Counted from the first letter of the stretch, positions 42,101 through 51,650 are shown. The stretch is DNA of 64,000 bases from Amia ocellicauda (GCF_036373705.1 NC_089851.1:58573350-58637349); one strand, 5' to 3'. A program made the numbers and translations. Notes: a model not told the origin generated them from the letters alone.

Positions 42101-44318
42101 AGCGATAGCAAGCAAGAGAGTTAGATATCGAGAGTCATTGATAGATAGATAGATAGATGGATGGATGGATGGACAGCAAGGCAAGCATCTGATTGACAGT
42201 GGTCCGTGATCTGCTGTTATGCTACTATGCTACTGACCATTGGGGGAGTGATAGCAAGCAAGAGAGTTAGATATCGAGAGTCATAGATAGATAGATAGAT
42301 AGATAGATGGATGGATGGACGGCAAGGCAAGCATCTGATTGACAGTGGTCCGTGATCTGCTGTTATGCTACTATGCTACTGACCATTGGGGGAGCGATAG
42401 CAAGCAAGAGAGTTAGATATCGAGAGTCATAGATAGATAGATAGATAGATAGATGGATGGATGGACGGCAAGGCAAGCATCTGATTGACAGTGGTCCGTG
42501 ATCTGCTGTTATGCTACTATGCTACTGACCATTGGGGGGGCGATAGCAAGCAAGAGAGTTAGATATCAAGAGTCATAGATAGATAGATAGATAGATGGAT
42601 GGATGGACGGCAAGGCAAGCATCTGATTGACAGTGGTCCGTGATCTGCTGTTATGCTACTATGCTACTGACCATTGGGGGAGCGATAGCAAGCAAGAGAG
42701 TTAGATATCGAGAGTCATTGATAGATAGATAGATAGATGGATGGATGGATGGACGGCAAGGCAAGCATCTGAGTGACAGTGGTCCGTGATCTGCTGTTAT
42801 GCTACTATGCTACTGACCATTGGGGGAGCGATAGCAAGCAAGAGAGTTAGATATCAAGAGTCATAGATAGATAGATAGATAGATGGATGGATGGACGGCA
42901 AGGCAAGCATCTGATTGACAGTGGTCCGTGATCTGCTGTTATGCTACTATGCTACTGACCATTGGGAAAGCGATAGCAAGTAAGAGAGTTAGATATCGAG
43001 AGTCATTGATGGATAGATAGATAGATGGATGGATGGATGGATGGACGGCAAGGCAAGCATCTGATTGACAGTGGTCCGTGATCTGCTGTTATGCTACAAT
43101 GCTTCTGACCATTGGGGGATCGATAGCAAGCAAGAGAGTTAGATATCAAGAGTCATAGATAGATAGATAGATAGATGGATGGATGGACGGCAAGGCAAGC
43201 ATCTGATTGACAGTGGTCCGTGATCTGCTGTTATGCTACTATGCTACTGACCATTGGGGGAGCGATAGCAAGCAAGAGAGTTAGATATCGAGAGTCATTG
43301 ATAGATAGATAGATAGATGGATGGATGGATGGACGGCAAGGCAAGCATCTGAGTGACAGTGGTCCGTGATCTGCTGTTATGCTACTATGCTACTGACCAT
43401 TGGGGGAGCGATAGCAAGCAAGAGAGTTAGATATCAAGAGTCATAGATAGATAGATAGATAGATGGATGGATGGACGGCAAGGCAAGCATCTGATTGACA
43501 GTGGTCCGTGATCTGCTGTTATGCTACTATGCTACTGACCATTGGGGGAGCGATAGCAAGTAAGAGAGTTAGATATCGAGAGTCATTGATAGATAGATAG
43601 ATAGATGGATGGATGGATGGACGGCAAGGCAAGCATCTGATTGACAGTGGTCCGTGATCTGCTGTTATGCTACTATGCTACTGACCATTGGGGGAGCGAT
43701 AGCAAGTAAGAGAGTTAGATATCGAGAGTCATTGATAGATTGATAGATAGATGGATGGATGGATGGACGGCAAGGCAAGCATCTGATTGACAGTGGTCCG
43801 TGATCTGCTGTTATGCTACTATGCTACTGACCATTGGGGGAGCGATAGCAAGCAAGAGAGTTAGATATCGAGAGTCATAGATAGATAGATAGATAGATAG
43901 ATGGATGGATGGATGGACGGCAAGGCAAGCATCTGATTGACAGTGGTCCGTGATCTGCTGTTATGCTACTATGCTACTGACCATTGGGGTAGCAATAGCA
44001 AGCAAGAGAGTTAGATATCGAGAGTCATAGATAGATAGATAGATAGATAGATGGATGGATGGATGGACGGCAAGGCAAGCATCTGATTGACAGTGGTCCG
44101 TGATCTGCTGTTATGCTACTATGCTACTGACCATTGGGGGGGCGATAGCAAGCAAGAGAGTTAGATATCAAGAGTCATAGATAGATAGATAGATAGATGG
44201 ATGGATGGACGGCAAGGCAAGCATCTGATTGACAGTGGTCCGTGATCTGCTGTTATGCTACAATGCTACTGACCATTGGGGGAGCGATAGCAAGCAAGTG
44301 AGTTAGATATCAAGAGTC

Positions 44319-44320
<2 letters not shown>

Positions 44321-44368
<48 letters not shown>
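44321..44368. repeat. Expanded (AGAT)12 microsatellite in a monomer linker
   Basis: Twelve AGAT units after a CTACAATG/CAAGTGAG monomer, a different slot from the other long tracts. Confidence 0.95.
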
Positions 44369-46559
44369 GGATGGATGGACGGCAAGGCAAGCATCTGATT
44401 GACAGTGGTCCGTGATCTGCTGTTATGCTACTATGCTACTGACCATTGGGGGAGCGATAGCAAGCAAGAGAGTTAGATATCGAGAGTCATTGATAGATAG
44501 ATAGATAGATGGATGGATGGATGGACGGCAAGGCAAGCATCTGATTGACAGTGGTCCGTGATCTGCTGTTATGCTACTATGCTACTGACCATTGGGGGAG
44601 TGATAGCAAGCAAGAGAGTTAGATATCGAGAGTCATAGATAGATAGATAGATAGATGGATGGATGGACGGCAAGGCAAGCATCTGATTGACAGTGGTCCG
44701 TGATCTGCTGTTATGCTACTATGCTACTGACCATTGGGGTAGCGATAGCAAGCAAGAGAGTTAGATATCGAGAGTCATAGATAGATAGATAGACAGATAG
44801 ATGGATGGATGGATGGACGGCAAGGCAAGCATCTGATTGACAGTGGTCCGTGATCTGCTGTTATGCTACTATGCTACTGACCATTGGGGGAGCGATAGCA
44901 AGCAAGAGAGTTAGATATCGAGAGTCATAGATAGTTAGATAGATAGATGGATGGATGGATGGACGGCAAGGCAAGCATCTGATTGACAGTGGTCCGTGAT
45001 CTGCTGTTATGCTACTATGCTACTGACCATTGGGGGGGCGATAGCAAGCAAGAGAGTTAGATATCAAGAGTCATAGATAGATAGATAGATAGATGGATGG
45101 ATGGACGGCAAGGCAAGCATCTGATTGACAGTGGTCCGTGATCTGCTGTTATGCTACAATGCTACTGACCATTGGGGGAGCGATAGCAAGCAAGTGAGTT
45201 AGATATCAAGAGTCATAGATAGATAGATAGATAGATGGATGGATGGACGGCAAGGCAAGCATCTGATTGACAGTGGTCCGTGATCTGCTGTTATGCTACT
45301 ATGCTACTGACCATTGGGGGAGCGATAGCAAGCAAGAGAGTTAGATATCGAGAGTCATTGATAGATAGATAGATAGATGGATGGATGGATGGACGGCAAG
45401 GCAAGCATCTGATTGACAGTGGTCCGTGATCTGCTGTTATGCTACTATGCTACTGACCATTGGGGGAGTGATAGCAAGCAAGAGAGTTAGATATCGAGAG
45501 TCATAGATAGATAGATAGATAGATGGATGGATGGACGGCAAGGCAAGCATCTGATTGACAGTGGTCCGTGATCTGCTGTTATGCTACTATGCTACTGACC
45601 ATTGGGGGAGCGATAGCAAGCAAGAGAGTTAGATATCGAGAGTCATAGATAGATAGATAGATAGATAGATGGATGGATGGACGGCAAGGCAAGCATCTGA
45701 TTGACAGTGGTCCGCGATCTGCTGTTATGCTACTATGCTACTGACCATTGGGGGGGCGATAGCAAGCAAGAGAGTTAGATATCAAGAGTCATAGATAGAT
45801 AGATAGATAGATGGATGGATGGACGGCAAGGCAAGCATCTGATTGACAGTGGTCCGTGATCTGCTGTTATGCTACTATGCTACTGACCATTGGGGGAGCG
45901 ATAGCAAGCAAGAGAGTTAGATATCGAGAGTCATTGATAGATAGATAGATAGATGGATGGATGGATGGACGGCAAGGCAAGCATCTGAGTGACAGTGGTC
46001 CGTGATCTGCTGTTATGCTACTATGCTACTGACCATTGGGGGAGCGATAGCAAGCAAGAGAGTTAGATATCAAGAGTCATAGATAGATAGATAGATAGAT
46101 GGATGGATGGACGGCAAGGCAAGCATCTGAGTGACAGTGGTCCGTGATCTGCTGTTATGCTACTATGCTACTGACCATTGGGGGAGCGATAGCAAGTAAG
46201 AGAGTTAGATATCGAGAGTCATTGATAGATTGATAGATAGATGGATGGATGGATGGACGGCAAGGCAAGCATCTGATTGACAGTGGTCCGTGATCTGCTG
46301 TTATGCTACTATGCTACTGACCATTGGGGGAGCGATAGCAAGCAAGAGAGTTAGATATCGAGAGTCATAGATAGATAGATAGATAGATGGATGGATGGAC
46401 GGCAAGGCAAACATCTGATTGACAGTGGTCCGTGATCTGCTGTTATGCTACTATGCTACTGACCATTGGGGGAGCGATAGCAAGCAAGAGAGTTAGATAT
46501 CAAGAGTCATAGATAGATAGATAGATAGATGGATGGATGGACGGCAAGGCAAGCATCTG

Positions 46560-46872
46560 ATTGACAGTGGTCCGTGATCTGCTGTTATGCTACTTTGCTA
46601 CTGACCATTGGGGGAGTGATAGCAAGAAAGAGAGTTAGATGTCAAGAGTCATAGATAGATAGATAGATGGATGGATGGATGGACGGCAAGGCAAGCATCT
46701 GATTGACAGTGGTCCGTGATCTGCTGTTATGCTACTATGCTACTGACCATTGGGGGAGCGATAGCAAGCAAGAGAGTTAGATATTGAGAGTCATAGATAG
46801 ATGGATGGATGGATGGATGGCAAGGCAAGAACTTGATTGACAGCGGTCCGTGATCTGCTGTTATTCTACTAT
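46560..46872. repeat. Transition from main array to tRNA-bearing satellite type
   Basis: These last monomers before the first tRNA block carry variants absent from the main array but present just upstream of every block: TTAGATGTCAAG, TTAGATATTGAG, GCAAGAAC and GACAGCGGTCC. The final monomer stops at TTATTCTACTAT (ending 46872), where the non-satellite block begins. The exact switch point is uncertain by about one monomer. Confidence 0.75.
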
Positions 46873-46894
46873 CAGCAGCAGCAGCGGCAGATTT

Positions 46895-46968
46895 GGCGCC
46901 GTGGCTTAGTTGGTTAAAGCGCCTGTCTAGTAAACAGGAGGTCCTGGGTTCAAATCCCAGCGGTGCCT
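46895..46968 (+). tRNA. tRNA-Thr (anticodon AGT), copy 1
   Basis: A 74-nt cloverleaf that would decode threonine ACU, plus ACC after A34-to-inosine editing. The acceptor GGCGCCG pairs with CGGTGCC (one G-U at 4:69), the D arm is GCTT/AAGC, the anticodon stem CCTGT/ACAGG closes loop CTAGTAA with anticodon AGT, and the T arm is CTGGG/CCCAG with loop TTCAAAT. The discriminator is T. The A box (TGGCTTAGTTGG) and B box (GGTTCAAATCC) fit the internal Pol III promoter. No intron and no encoded CCA, as expected for a eukaryote. No T4 run follows closely; the first is at 47026-47029, 58 nt downstream, so a primary transcript would carry a long trailer. The sequence is identical in all eight cassettes. 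Confidence 0.95.
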
Positions 46969-47254
46969 TAGGCGGGCTTTCTGTGCTCCTTGCGAAGCTT
47001 GTGCTTCCGCTTTGTCGACCATCAGTTTTAGCAAGATAGGCTTATCGTAAAGCCATCAGAGGACGTAATGAACCGGAAAGCCAACTGGACAGACGCCGGT
47101 TTGTAAAGAAGAACCAGAACCCAAAGGACAAGCGCTACGGCCAACGTCCAATTCCCATTGCCGCCCCTGGACAGTCGCAACAGGGAGCTTGTTGCTCCCG
47201 TCAACCTTACGTTTTCACCTCTGTGTGCTTCCTTTGTTGCAGCCTGCATCCAGA
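46969..47254. other. Unrecognised ~286-bp body between tRNA-Thr(AGT) and (TTTTG)n
   Basis: I recognise no gene here. Visible structure: a GAAGC/GCTTC hairpin with loop TTGT at 46994-47007, a T4 run at 47026-47029, and a perfect 6-bp GGGAGC/GCTCCC hairpin with loop TTGTT at 47183-47199. A plus-strand frame stays open from 47039 into the microsatellite but has no ATG near its start. A 73-codon minus-strand frame (47028-47249) has a hydrophobic run but no supporting signal. The order tRNA head, unrelated body, simple-repeat tail resembles a tRNA-derived SINE, yet no target-site duplication is seen. Confidence 0.6.
47026..47029 (+). terminator. First T4 run downstream of tRNA-Thr(AGT), copy 1
   Basis: The first run of four T after the tRNA, 58 nt past its end and followed by AGC. 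It is a possible but weak and distant Pol III stop. The nearer runs are only TTT. Confidence 0.4.
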
Positions 47255-47305
47255 TTTTGTTTTGTTTTGTTTTGTTTTGTTTGGTTTTGTTTGGTTTTGT
47301 TTTTT
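47255..47305. repeat. (TTTTG)n microsatellite with TTTGG interruptions, copy 1
   Basis: Five TTTTG units, then TTTGG-TTTTG-TTTGG-TTTTG, then T6. It is the shortest of the eight tracts. The two TTTGG interruptions are shared only with cassettes 2 and 4. Confidence 0.95.
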
Positions 47306-47347
47306 GCCTTACGCCTGAGTGTAGGCACTGGGGAATGGGAGAGTCCT

Positions 47348-47421
47348 GGCACCGTGGCTTAGTTGGTCAAAGCGCCTGTCTTGTAAACAGGAAACCCTGG
47401 GGTCGACTCCCAGCAGTGCCT
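47348..47421 (+). tRNA. tRNA-Thr (anticodon TGT), damaged B box, copy 1
   Basis: A 74-nt cloverleaf with loop CTTGTAA, anticodon TGT, for threonine ACA. It differs from the Thr(AGT) gene of the same block at about ten positions, so the two are paralogues. Acceptor GGCACCG/CAGTGCC has a C6-A67 mismatch, present in all eight copies. Here the T loop is GTCGACT instead of TTCGACT: the invariant T54 is G (position 47402), which breaks the T54-A58 pair and spoils the B box. No close terminator follows; the first T5 is at 47474-47478. Probably weakly expressed or a pseudogene. Confidence 0.85.
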
Positions 47422-47473
47422 TGGTTTATGTTGGCCTAGGCAATGGAAAGGAAGTTTCTAAACGCTCAATACA

Positions 47474-47478
47474 TTTTT
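47474..47478 (+). terminator. T5 run, putative Pol III terminator of tRNA-Thr(TGT), copy 1
   Basis: First T run of four or more after Thr(TGT), 53 nt past its end. The same run lies at the same distance in every cassette (first T at 49637, 51850, 53732, 55910, 58406, 60629 and 63001). Confidence 0.6.
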
Positions 47479-47575
47479 GCAAGATGGCCGTCCACAGCAA
47501 GCAGCTTAAGGTTACTGTAGCCACAGTCTGGCAAGCTGTCCGCCAGAAGTAGAAACAATAACAAGGGGCGGGGGG

Positions 47576-47579
47576 AAAA
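47576..47579 (-). terminator. Pol III T4 terminator of tRNA-Asn, copy 1
   Basis: AAAA on plus is TTTT on minus, starting 7 nt past the Asn discriminator base: the normal position for a tRNA terminator. Confidence 0.85.
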
Positions 47580-47585
47580 GTGGGC

Positions 47586-47659
47586 CGTCCCTGGGTGGAT
47601 TCGAACCACCATCCTTTTGGTTAACAGCCAAACGCGCTGAACGATTGCGCCACAGAGAC
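47586..47659 (-). tRNA. tRNA-Asn (anticodon GTT), G19 lost, copy 1
   Basis: Read on minus, a 74-nt cloverleaf for asparagine AAC/AAU. Acceptor GTCTCTG/CAGGGAC, D stem GCGC/GCGC, anticodon stem TTTGG/CCAAA with loop CTGTTAA, T arm GGTGG/CCACC with loop TTCGAAT, discriminator G. The B box is canonical. The D loop is AATCGTTCA where the intact copies read AATCGGTCA: G19 (47641) is T, which removes the G19-C56 elbow pair and the last G of the A box. A proper T4 terminator is present. The fold is otherwise complete, so this is a recently damaged gene rather than an old relic. Confidence 0.88.
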
Positions 47660-47759
47660 AGACAGAGGTGTTGTGGTTGCTGCAGTCGTGCAGTTCCTTC
47701 ACAGTTGCCAAAAATCATTTCCAGCACACGATTTTCTTTGTCGTTGAATGCAACATACG
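47660..47759. other. 5' flank of tRNA-Asn and right cassette junction, copy 1
   Basis: About 100 bp upstream of the minus-strand Asn gene. No TATA-like element is obvious. It ends in CAACATACG directly before the satellite half-monomer TGACCATTGGGGG. The same junction is found in all eight cassettes. Confidence 0.75.
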
Positions 47760-49020
47760 TGACCATTGGGGGAGCGATAGCAAGCAAGAGAGTTAGATAT
47801 CGAGAGTCATAGATAGATAGATAGATAGATGGATGGATGGACGGCAAGGCAAGCATCTGATTGACAGTGTTCCGTGATCTGCTGTTATGCTACTATGCTA
47901 CTGACCATTGGGGGAGCGATAGCAAGCAAGAGAGTTAGATAACAAGAGTCATAGATAGATAGATGGATGGATGGATGGACGGCAAGGCAAGCATCTGATT
48001 GACAGTGGTCCGTGATCTGCTGTTATGCTACTATGCTACTGACCATTGGGGGAGCGATAGCAAGTAAGAGAATTAGATATCGAGAGTCATTGATAGATAG
48101 ATAGATAGATGGATGGATGGACGGCAAGGCAAGCATCTGATTGACAGTGGTCCGTGATCTGCTGTTATGCTACAATGCTACTGACCATTGGGGGAGCGAT
48201 AGCAAGCAAGAGAGTTAGATATCAAGAGTCATAGATAGATAGATAGATAGATGTATGGATGGACGGCAAGGCAAGCATCTGATTGACAGTGGTCCGTGAT
48301 CTGCTGTTATGCTACAATGCTACTGACCATTGGGGGAGCGATAGCAAGCAAGAGAGTTAGATATCAAGAGTCATAGATAGATAGATAGATAAATGGATGG
48401 ATGGACGGCAAGGCAAGCATCTGATTGACAGTGGTCCGTGATCTGCTGTTATGATACTATGCTACTGACCATTGGGGGAGCGATAGCAAGCAAGAGAGTT
48501 AGATATCAAGAGTCATAGATAGATAGATAGATGGATGGATGGATGGACGGCAAGGCAAGCATCTGATTGACAGTGGTCCGTGATCTGCTGTTATGCTACT
48601 ATGCTACTGACCATTGGGGGAGCGATAGCAAGCAAGAGAGTTAGATATCAAGAGTCATAGATAGGTAGATGGATGGGTGGATGGATGGACGTCAAGGCAA
48701 GCATCTGATTGACAGTGGTCCGTGATCTGCTGTTATGCTACTATGCTACTGACCATTGGGGGAGCGATAGCAAGCAAGAGAGTTAGATGTCAAGAGTCAT
48801 AGATAGATAGATAGATGGATGGATGGATGGACGGCAAGGCAAGCATCTGATTGACAGTGGTCCGTGATCTGCTGTTATGCTACTATGCTACTGACCATTG
48901 GGGGAGCGATAGCAAGCAAGAGAGTTAGATATTGAGAGTCATAGATAGATGGATGGATGGATGGATGGCAAGGCAAGAACCTGATTGACAGCGGTCCGTG
49001 ATCTGCTGTTATTCTACTAT
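47760..49020. repeat. Satellite spacer between cassettes 1 and 2 (1,261 bp)
   Basis: About nine monomers of the tRNA-associated type. Markers in order: GTGTTCCG, GATAACAAG, CAAGTAAG, two CTACAATG, a GATGTATGG linker, ATAAATGG, GATACTATG, the unusual GGTAGATGGATGGGTGG linker with GACGTC, GATGTC, and GATATTGAG with AAGAACC. Spacers 2-3, 4-5 and 6-7 have exactly the same length. Confidence 0.95.
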
Positions 49021-49042
49021 CAGCAGCAGCAGCGGCAGATTT

Positions 49043-49116
49043 GGCGCCGTGGCTTAGTTGGTTAAAGCGCCTGTCTAGTAAACAGGAGGTCCTGGGTTCA
49101 AATCCCAGCGGTGCCT
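49043..49116 (+). tRNA. tRNA-Thr (anticodon AGT), copy 2
   Basis: Identical over all 74 nt to copy 1, with intact cloverleaf, A box and B box. The first T4 downstream is again 58 nt away. Confidence 0.95.
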
Positions 49117-49402
49117 TAGGCGGGCTTTCTGTGCTCCTTGCGAAGCTTGTGCTTCCGCTTTATCGACCATCAGTTTTAGCAAGATAGGCTTATCGTAAAG
49201 CCATCAGAGGACGTAATGAACCGGAAAGCCAACTGGACAGACGCCGGTTTGTAAAGAAGAACTAGAACCCAAAGGACAAGCGCTACGGCCAACGTCCAAT
49301 TCCCATTGCCGCCCCTGGACAGTCGCAACAGGGAGCTTGTTGCTCCCGTCAACCTTACGTTTTCACCTCTGTGTGCTTCCTTTGTTGCAGCCTGCATCCA
49401 GA

Positions 49403-49468
49403 TTTTGTTTTGTTTTGTTTTGTTTTGTTTTGTTTTGTTTTGTTTGGTTTTGTTTGGTTTTGTTTTTT
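49403..49468. repeat. (TTTTG)n with TTTGG interruptions, copy 2
   Basis: Eight TTTTG units, then the TTTGG-TTTTG-TTTGG-TTTTG block and T6: three pure units more than copy 1. Confidence 0.95.
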
Positions 49469-49510
49469 GCCTTACGCCTGAGTGTAGGCACTGGGGAATG
49501 GGAGAGTCCT

Positions 49511-49584
49511 GGCACCGTGGCTTAGTTGGTCAAAGCGCCTGTCTTGTAAACAGGAAACCCTGGGGTCGACTCCCAGCAGTGCCT
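49511..49584 (+). tRNA. tRNA-Thr (anticodon TGT), damaged B box, copy 2
   Basis: Identical to copy 1, including G at T54 (49565), G26 and the C6-A67 acceptor mismatch. The first T5 is at 49637-49641. Confidence 0.85.
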
Positions 49585-49738
49585 TGGTTTATGTTGGCCT
49601 AGGCAATGGAAAGGAAGTTTCTAAACGCTCAATACATTTTTGCAAGATGGCCATCCACAGCAAGCAGCTTAAGGTTACTGTAGCCACAGTCTGGCAAGCT
49701 GTCCGCCAGAAGTAGAAACAATAACAAGGGGCGGGGGG

Positions 49739-49742
49739 AAAA
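49739..49742 (-). terminator. Pol III T4 terminator of tRNA-Asn, copy 2
   Basis: TTTT on minus, 7 nt past the Asn 3' end. Confidence 0.85.
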
Positions 49743-49748
49743 GTGGGC

Positions 49749-49822
49749 CGTCCCTGGGTGGATTCGAACCACCATCCTTTTGGTTAACAGCCAAACACGC
49801 TGAACGATTGCGCCACAGAGAC
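49749..49822 (-). tRNA. tRNA-Asn (anticodon GTT), G19 lost, copy 2
   Basis: Carries the G19-to-T change (49804) and one private change: the D stem 3' strand reads GCGT, turning a G-C pair into a tolerated G-U. It is the most altered Asn copy of the eight. Anticodon, T arm and acceptor are intact. Confidence 0.85.
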
Positions 49823-49922
49823 AGACAGAGGTGTTGTGGTTGCTGCAGTCGTGCAGTTCCTTCACAGTTGCCAAAAATCATTTCCAGCACACGATTTTCT
49901 TTGTCGTTGAATGCAACATACG

Positions 49923-51183
49923 TGACCATTGGGGGAGCGATAGCAAGCAAGAGAGTTAGATATCGAGAGTCATAGATAGATAGATAGATAGATGGATGGA
50001 TGGACGGCAAGGCAAGCATCTGATTGACAGTGTTCCGTGATCTGCTGTTATGCTACTATGCTACTGACCATTGGGGGAGCGATAGCAAGCAAGAGAGTTA
50101 GATAACAAGAGTCATAGATAGATAGATGGATGGATGGATGGACGGCAAGGCAAGCATCTGATTGACAGTGGTCCGTGATCTGCTGTTATGCTACTATGCT
50201 ACTGACCATTGGGGGAGCGATAGCAAGTAAGAGAGTTAGATATCGAGAGTCATTGATAGATAGATAGATAGATGGATGGATGGACGGCAAGGCAAGCATC
50301 TGATTGACAGTGGTCCGTGATCTGCTGTTATGCTACAATGCTACTGACCATTGGGGGAGCGATAGCAAGCAAGAGAGTTAGATATCAAGAGTCATAGATA
50401 GATAGATAGATAGATGTATGGATGGACGGCAAGGCAAGCATCTGATTGACAGTGGTCCGTGATCTGCTGTTATGCTACAATGCTACTGACCATTGGGGGA
50501 GCGATAGCAAGCAAGAGAGTTAGATATCAAGAGTCATAGATAGATAGATAGATAGATGGATGGATGGACGGCAAGGCAAGCATCTGATTGACAGTGGTCC
50601 GTGATCTGCTGTTATGATACTATGCTACTGACCATTGGGGGAGCGATAGCAAGCAAGAGAGTTAGATATCAAGAGTCATAGATAGATAGATAGATGGATG
50701 GATGGATGGACGGCAAGGCAAGCATCTGATTGACAGTGGTCCGTGATCTGCTGTTATGCTACTATGCTACTGACCATTGGGGGAGCGATAGCAAGCAAGA
50801 GAGTTAGATATCAAGAGTCATAGATAGGTAGATGGATGGGTGGATGAATGGACGTCAAGGCAAGCATCTGATTGACAGTGGTCCGTGATCTGCTGTTATG
50901 CTACTATGCTACTGACCATTGGGGGAGCGATAGCAAGCAAGAGAGTTAGATGTCAAGAGTCATAGATAGATAGATAGATGGATGGATGGATGGACGGCAA
51001 GGCAAGCATCTGATTGACAGTGGTCCGTGATCTGCTGTTATGCTACTATGCTACTGACCATTGGGGGAGCGATAGCAAGCAAGAGAGTTAGATATTGAGA
51101 GTCATAGATAGATGGATGGATGGATGGACGGCAAGGCAAGAACCTGATTGACAGCGGTCCGTGATCTGCTGTTATTCTACTAT
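49923..51183. repeat. Satellite spacer between cassettes 2 and 3 (1,261 bp)
   Basis: Same monomer order as the 1-2 spacer but with GTGGATGAATGGACGTC in place of GTGGATGGATGGACGTC and a normal AGATGG linker in place of ATAAATGG. It matches the 4-5 spacer in these markers. Confidence 0.95.
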
Positions 51184-51205
51184 CAGCAGCAGCAGCAGCA
51201 GATTT

Positions 51206-51279
51206 GGCGCCGTGGCTTAGTTGGTTAAAGCGCCTGTCTAGTAAACAGGAGGTCCTGGGTTCAAATCCCAGCGGTGCCT
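51206..51279 (+). tRNA. tRNA-Thr (anticodon AGT), copy 3
   Basis: Identical to copy 1 across all 74 nt, although the flanking body and microsatellite differ from that copy. Confidence 0.95.
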
Positions 51280-51565
51280 TAGGCGGGCTTTCTGTGCTCC
51301 TTGCGAAGCTTGTGCTTCCGCTTTGTCGACCATCAGTTTTAGCAAGATAGGCTTATCGTAAAGCCATCAGAGGACGTAATGAACCGGAAAGCCAACTGGA
51401 CAGACGCCGGTTTGTAAAGAAGAACCAGAACCCAAAGGACAAGCGCTACGGCCAACGTCCAATTCCCATTGCCGCCCCTGGACAGTCGCAACAGGGAGCT
51501 TGTTGCTCCCGTCAACCTTACGTTTTCACCTCTGTGTGCTTCCTTTGTTGCAGCCTGCATCCAGA

Positions 51566-51650
51566 TTTTGTTTTGTTTTGTTTTGTTTTGTTTTGTTTTG
51601 TTTTGTTTTGTTTTGTTTTGTTTTGTTTTGTTTTGTTTTGTTTTGTTTTG

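Larger units (their letters stand above)
1..46872. repeat. Main tandem satellite array, 142/146/150-bp monomers
   Basis: The whole stretch is head-to-tail copies of one monomer, roughly 320 of them. It starts inside a monomer and I see no gene or unrelated insertion in it. Each monomer has a core of about 115 bp followed by a linker of AGAT units and then GGAT units. Spacings measured between successive GACGGC motifs at 5584, 5730, 5876 and 6018 are 146, 146 and 142 bp. A 150-bp class has one extra GGAT. Recurrent core variants are CTGATTGAC/CTGAGTGAC, CTACTATG/CTACAATG, GGGGGAGCG/GGGGGGGCG/GGGGGAGTG/GGGGGATCG, CAAGCAAGAG/CAAGTAAGAG/CAAGCAAGTG and ATATCGAG/ATATCAAG. Stops occur in all frames and no ORF crosses monomers. 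The family is not one I recognise by name. Confidence 0.97.
47422..47585. other. Convergent spacer between tRNA-Thr(TGT) and tRNA-Asn, copy 1
   Basis: The two genes face each other across this spacer. It holds a T5 run on plus (47474-47478), a TCTGGC/GCCAGA hairpin with a 10-nt loop (47527-47547), and a G-rich stretch ending in AAAA, which is the T4 stop of the minus-strand Asn gene. No gene is seen. Confidence 0.8.
46873..47759. repeat. tRNA cassette copy 1 (887 bp non-satellite block)
   Basis: Non-satellite DNA set between monomer half TTATTCTACTAT and monomer half TGACCATTGGGGG, so a monomer is split and about five bases (GCTAC) are replaced. Contents in order: CAG-rich leader with one CGG, tRNA-Thr(AGT), body, short interrupted (TTTTG)n, tRNA-Thr(TGT), convergent spacer, tRNA-Asn(GTT) on the minus strand, and about 100 bp of Asn upstream sequence. 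No target-site duplication is visible at the two ends. This copy belongs to the class with damaged Thr(TGT) and Asn genes. Confidence 0.93.
49021..49922. repeat. tRNA cassette copy 2 (902 bp)
   Basis: Same order and junctions as cassette 1. It shares with cassette 4 the rare body variants TTTATCGACC and GAACTAGAACC. Its leader has the CGG-interrupted CAG run. Confidence 0.93.

Noticed and set aside
1-46560. CRISPR-like regular direct repeats
   Set aside because: There are no unique spacers: the entire monomer, including the linker, is repeated, and the setting is eukaryotic.
1-46560. G-quadruplex array from the G5-G7 run in each monomer
   Set aside because: Only one G run per ~146 bp, too far apart for an ordinary intramolecular quadruplex.
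1-46560. Centromere-specific satellite
   Set aside because: Higher-order structure and monomer size would fit, but I see no CENP-B-box-like motif, and size alone is not evidence of a centromere.
1-46560. Extra tRNA-like or Pol III promoter in the satellite core (GGTCCGTGATC)
   Set aside because: It matches the B-box consensus poorly and has no cloverleaf or A box around it.
46873-46894. CAG-repeat leader as a target-site duplication or coding polyglutamine
   Set aside because: No matching copy at the right end of the block or after the TTTTG tail, and no open frame continues from it.
47028-47249. 73-codon minus-strand ORF with a hydrophobic stretch, repeated in all cassettes
   Set aside because: It lies in the body beside tRNA genes, has no codon-bias or promoter evidence, and its conservation follows from recent duplication of the whole block. 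In cassette 3 the frame simply extends into the TTTTG repeat.
47036-47254. Plus-strand open frame through the body, basic and Gln/Pro-rich
   Set aside because: No start codon near its 5' end, and it runs into the TTTTG microsatellite. I recognise no protein family in it, so I list the body as unrecognised rather than as a gene fragment.
47512-47856. 81- and 114-codon minus-strand ORFs across the Asn gene
   Set aside because: They translate through the tRNA-Asn gene and into satellite; shadows only.
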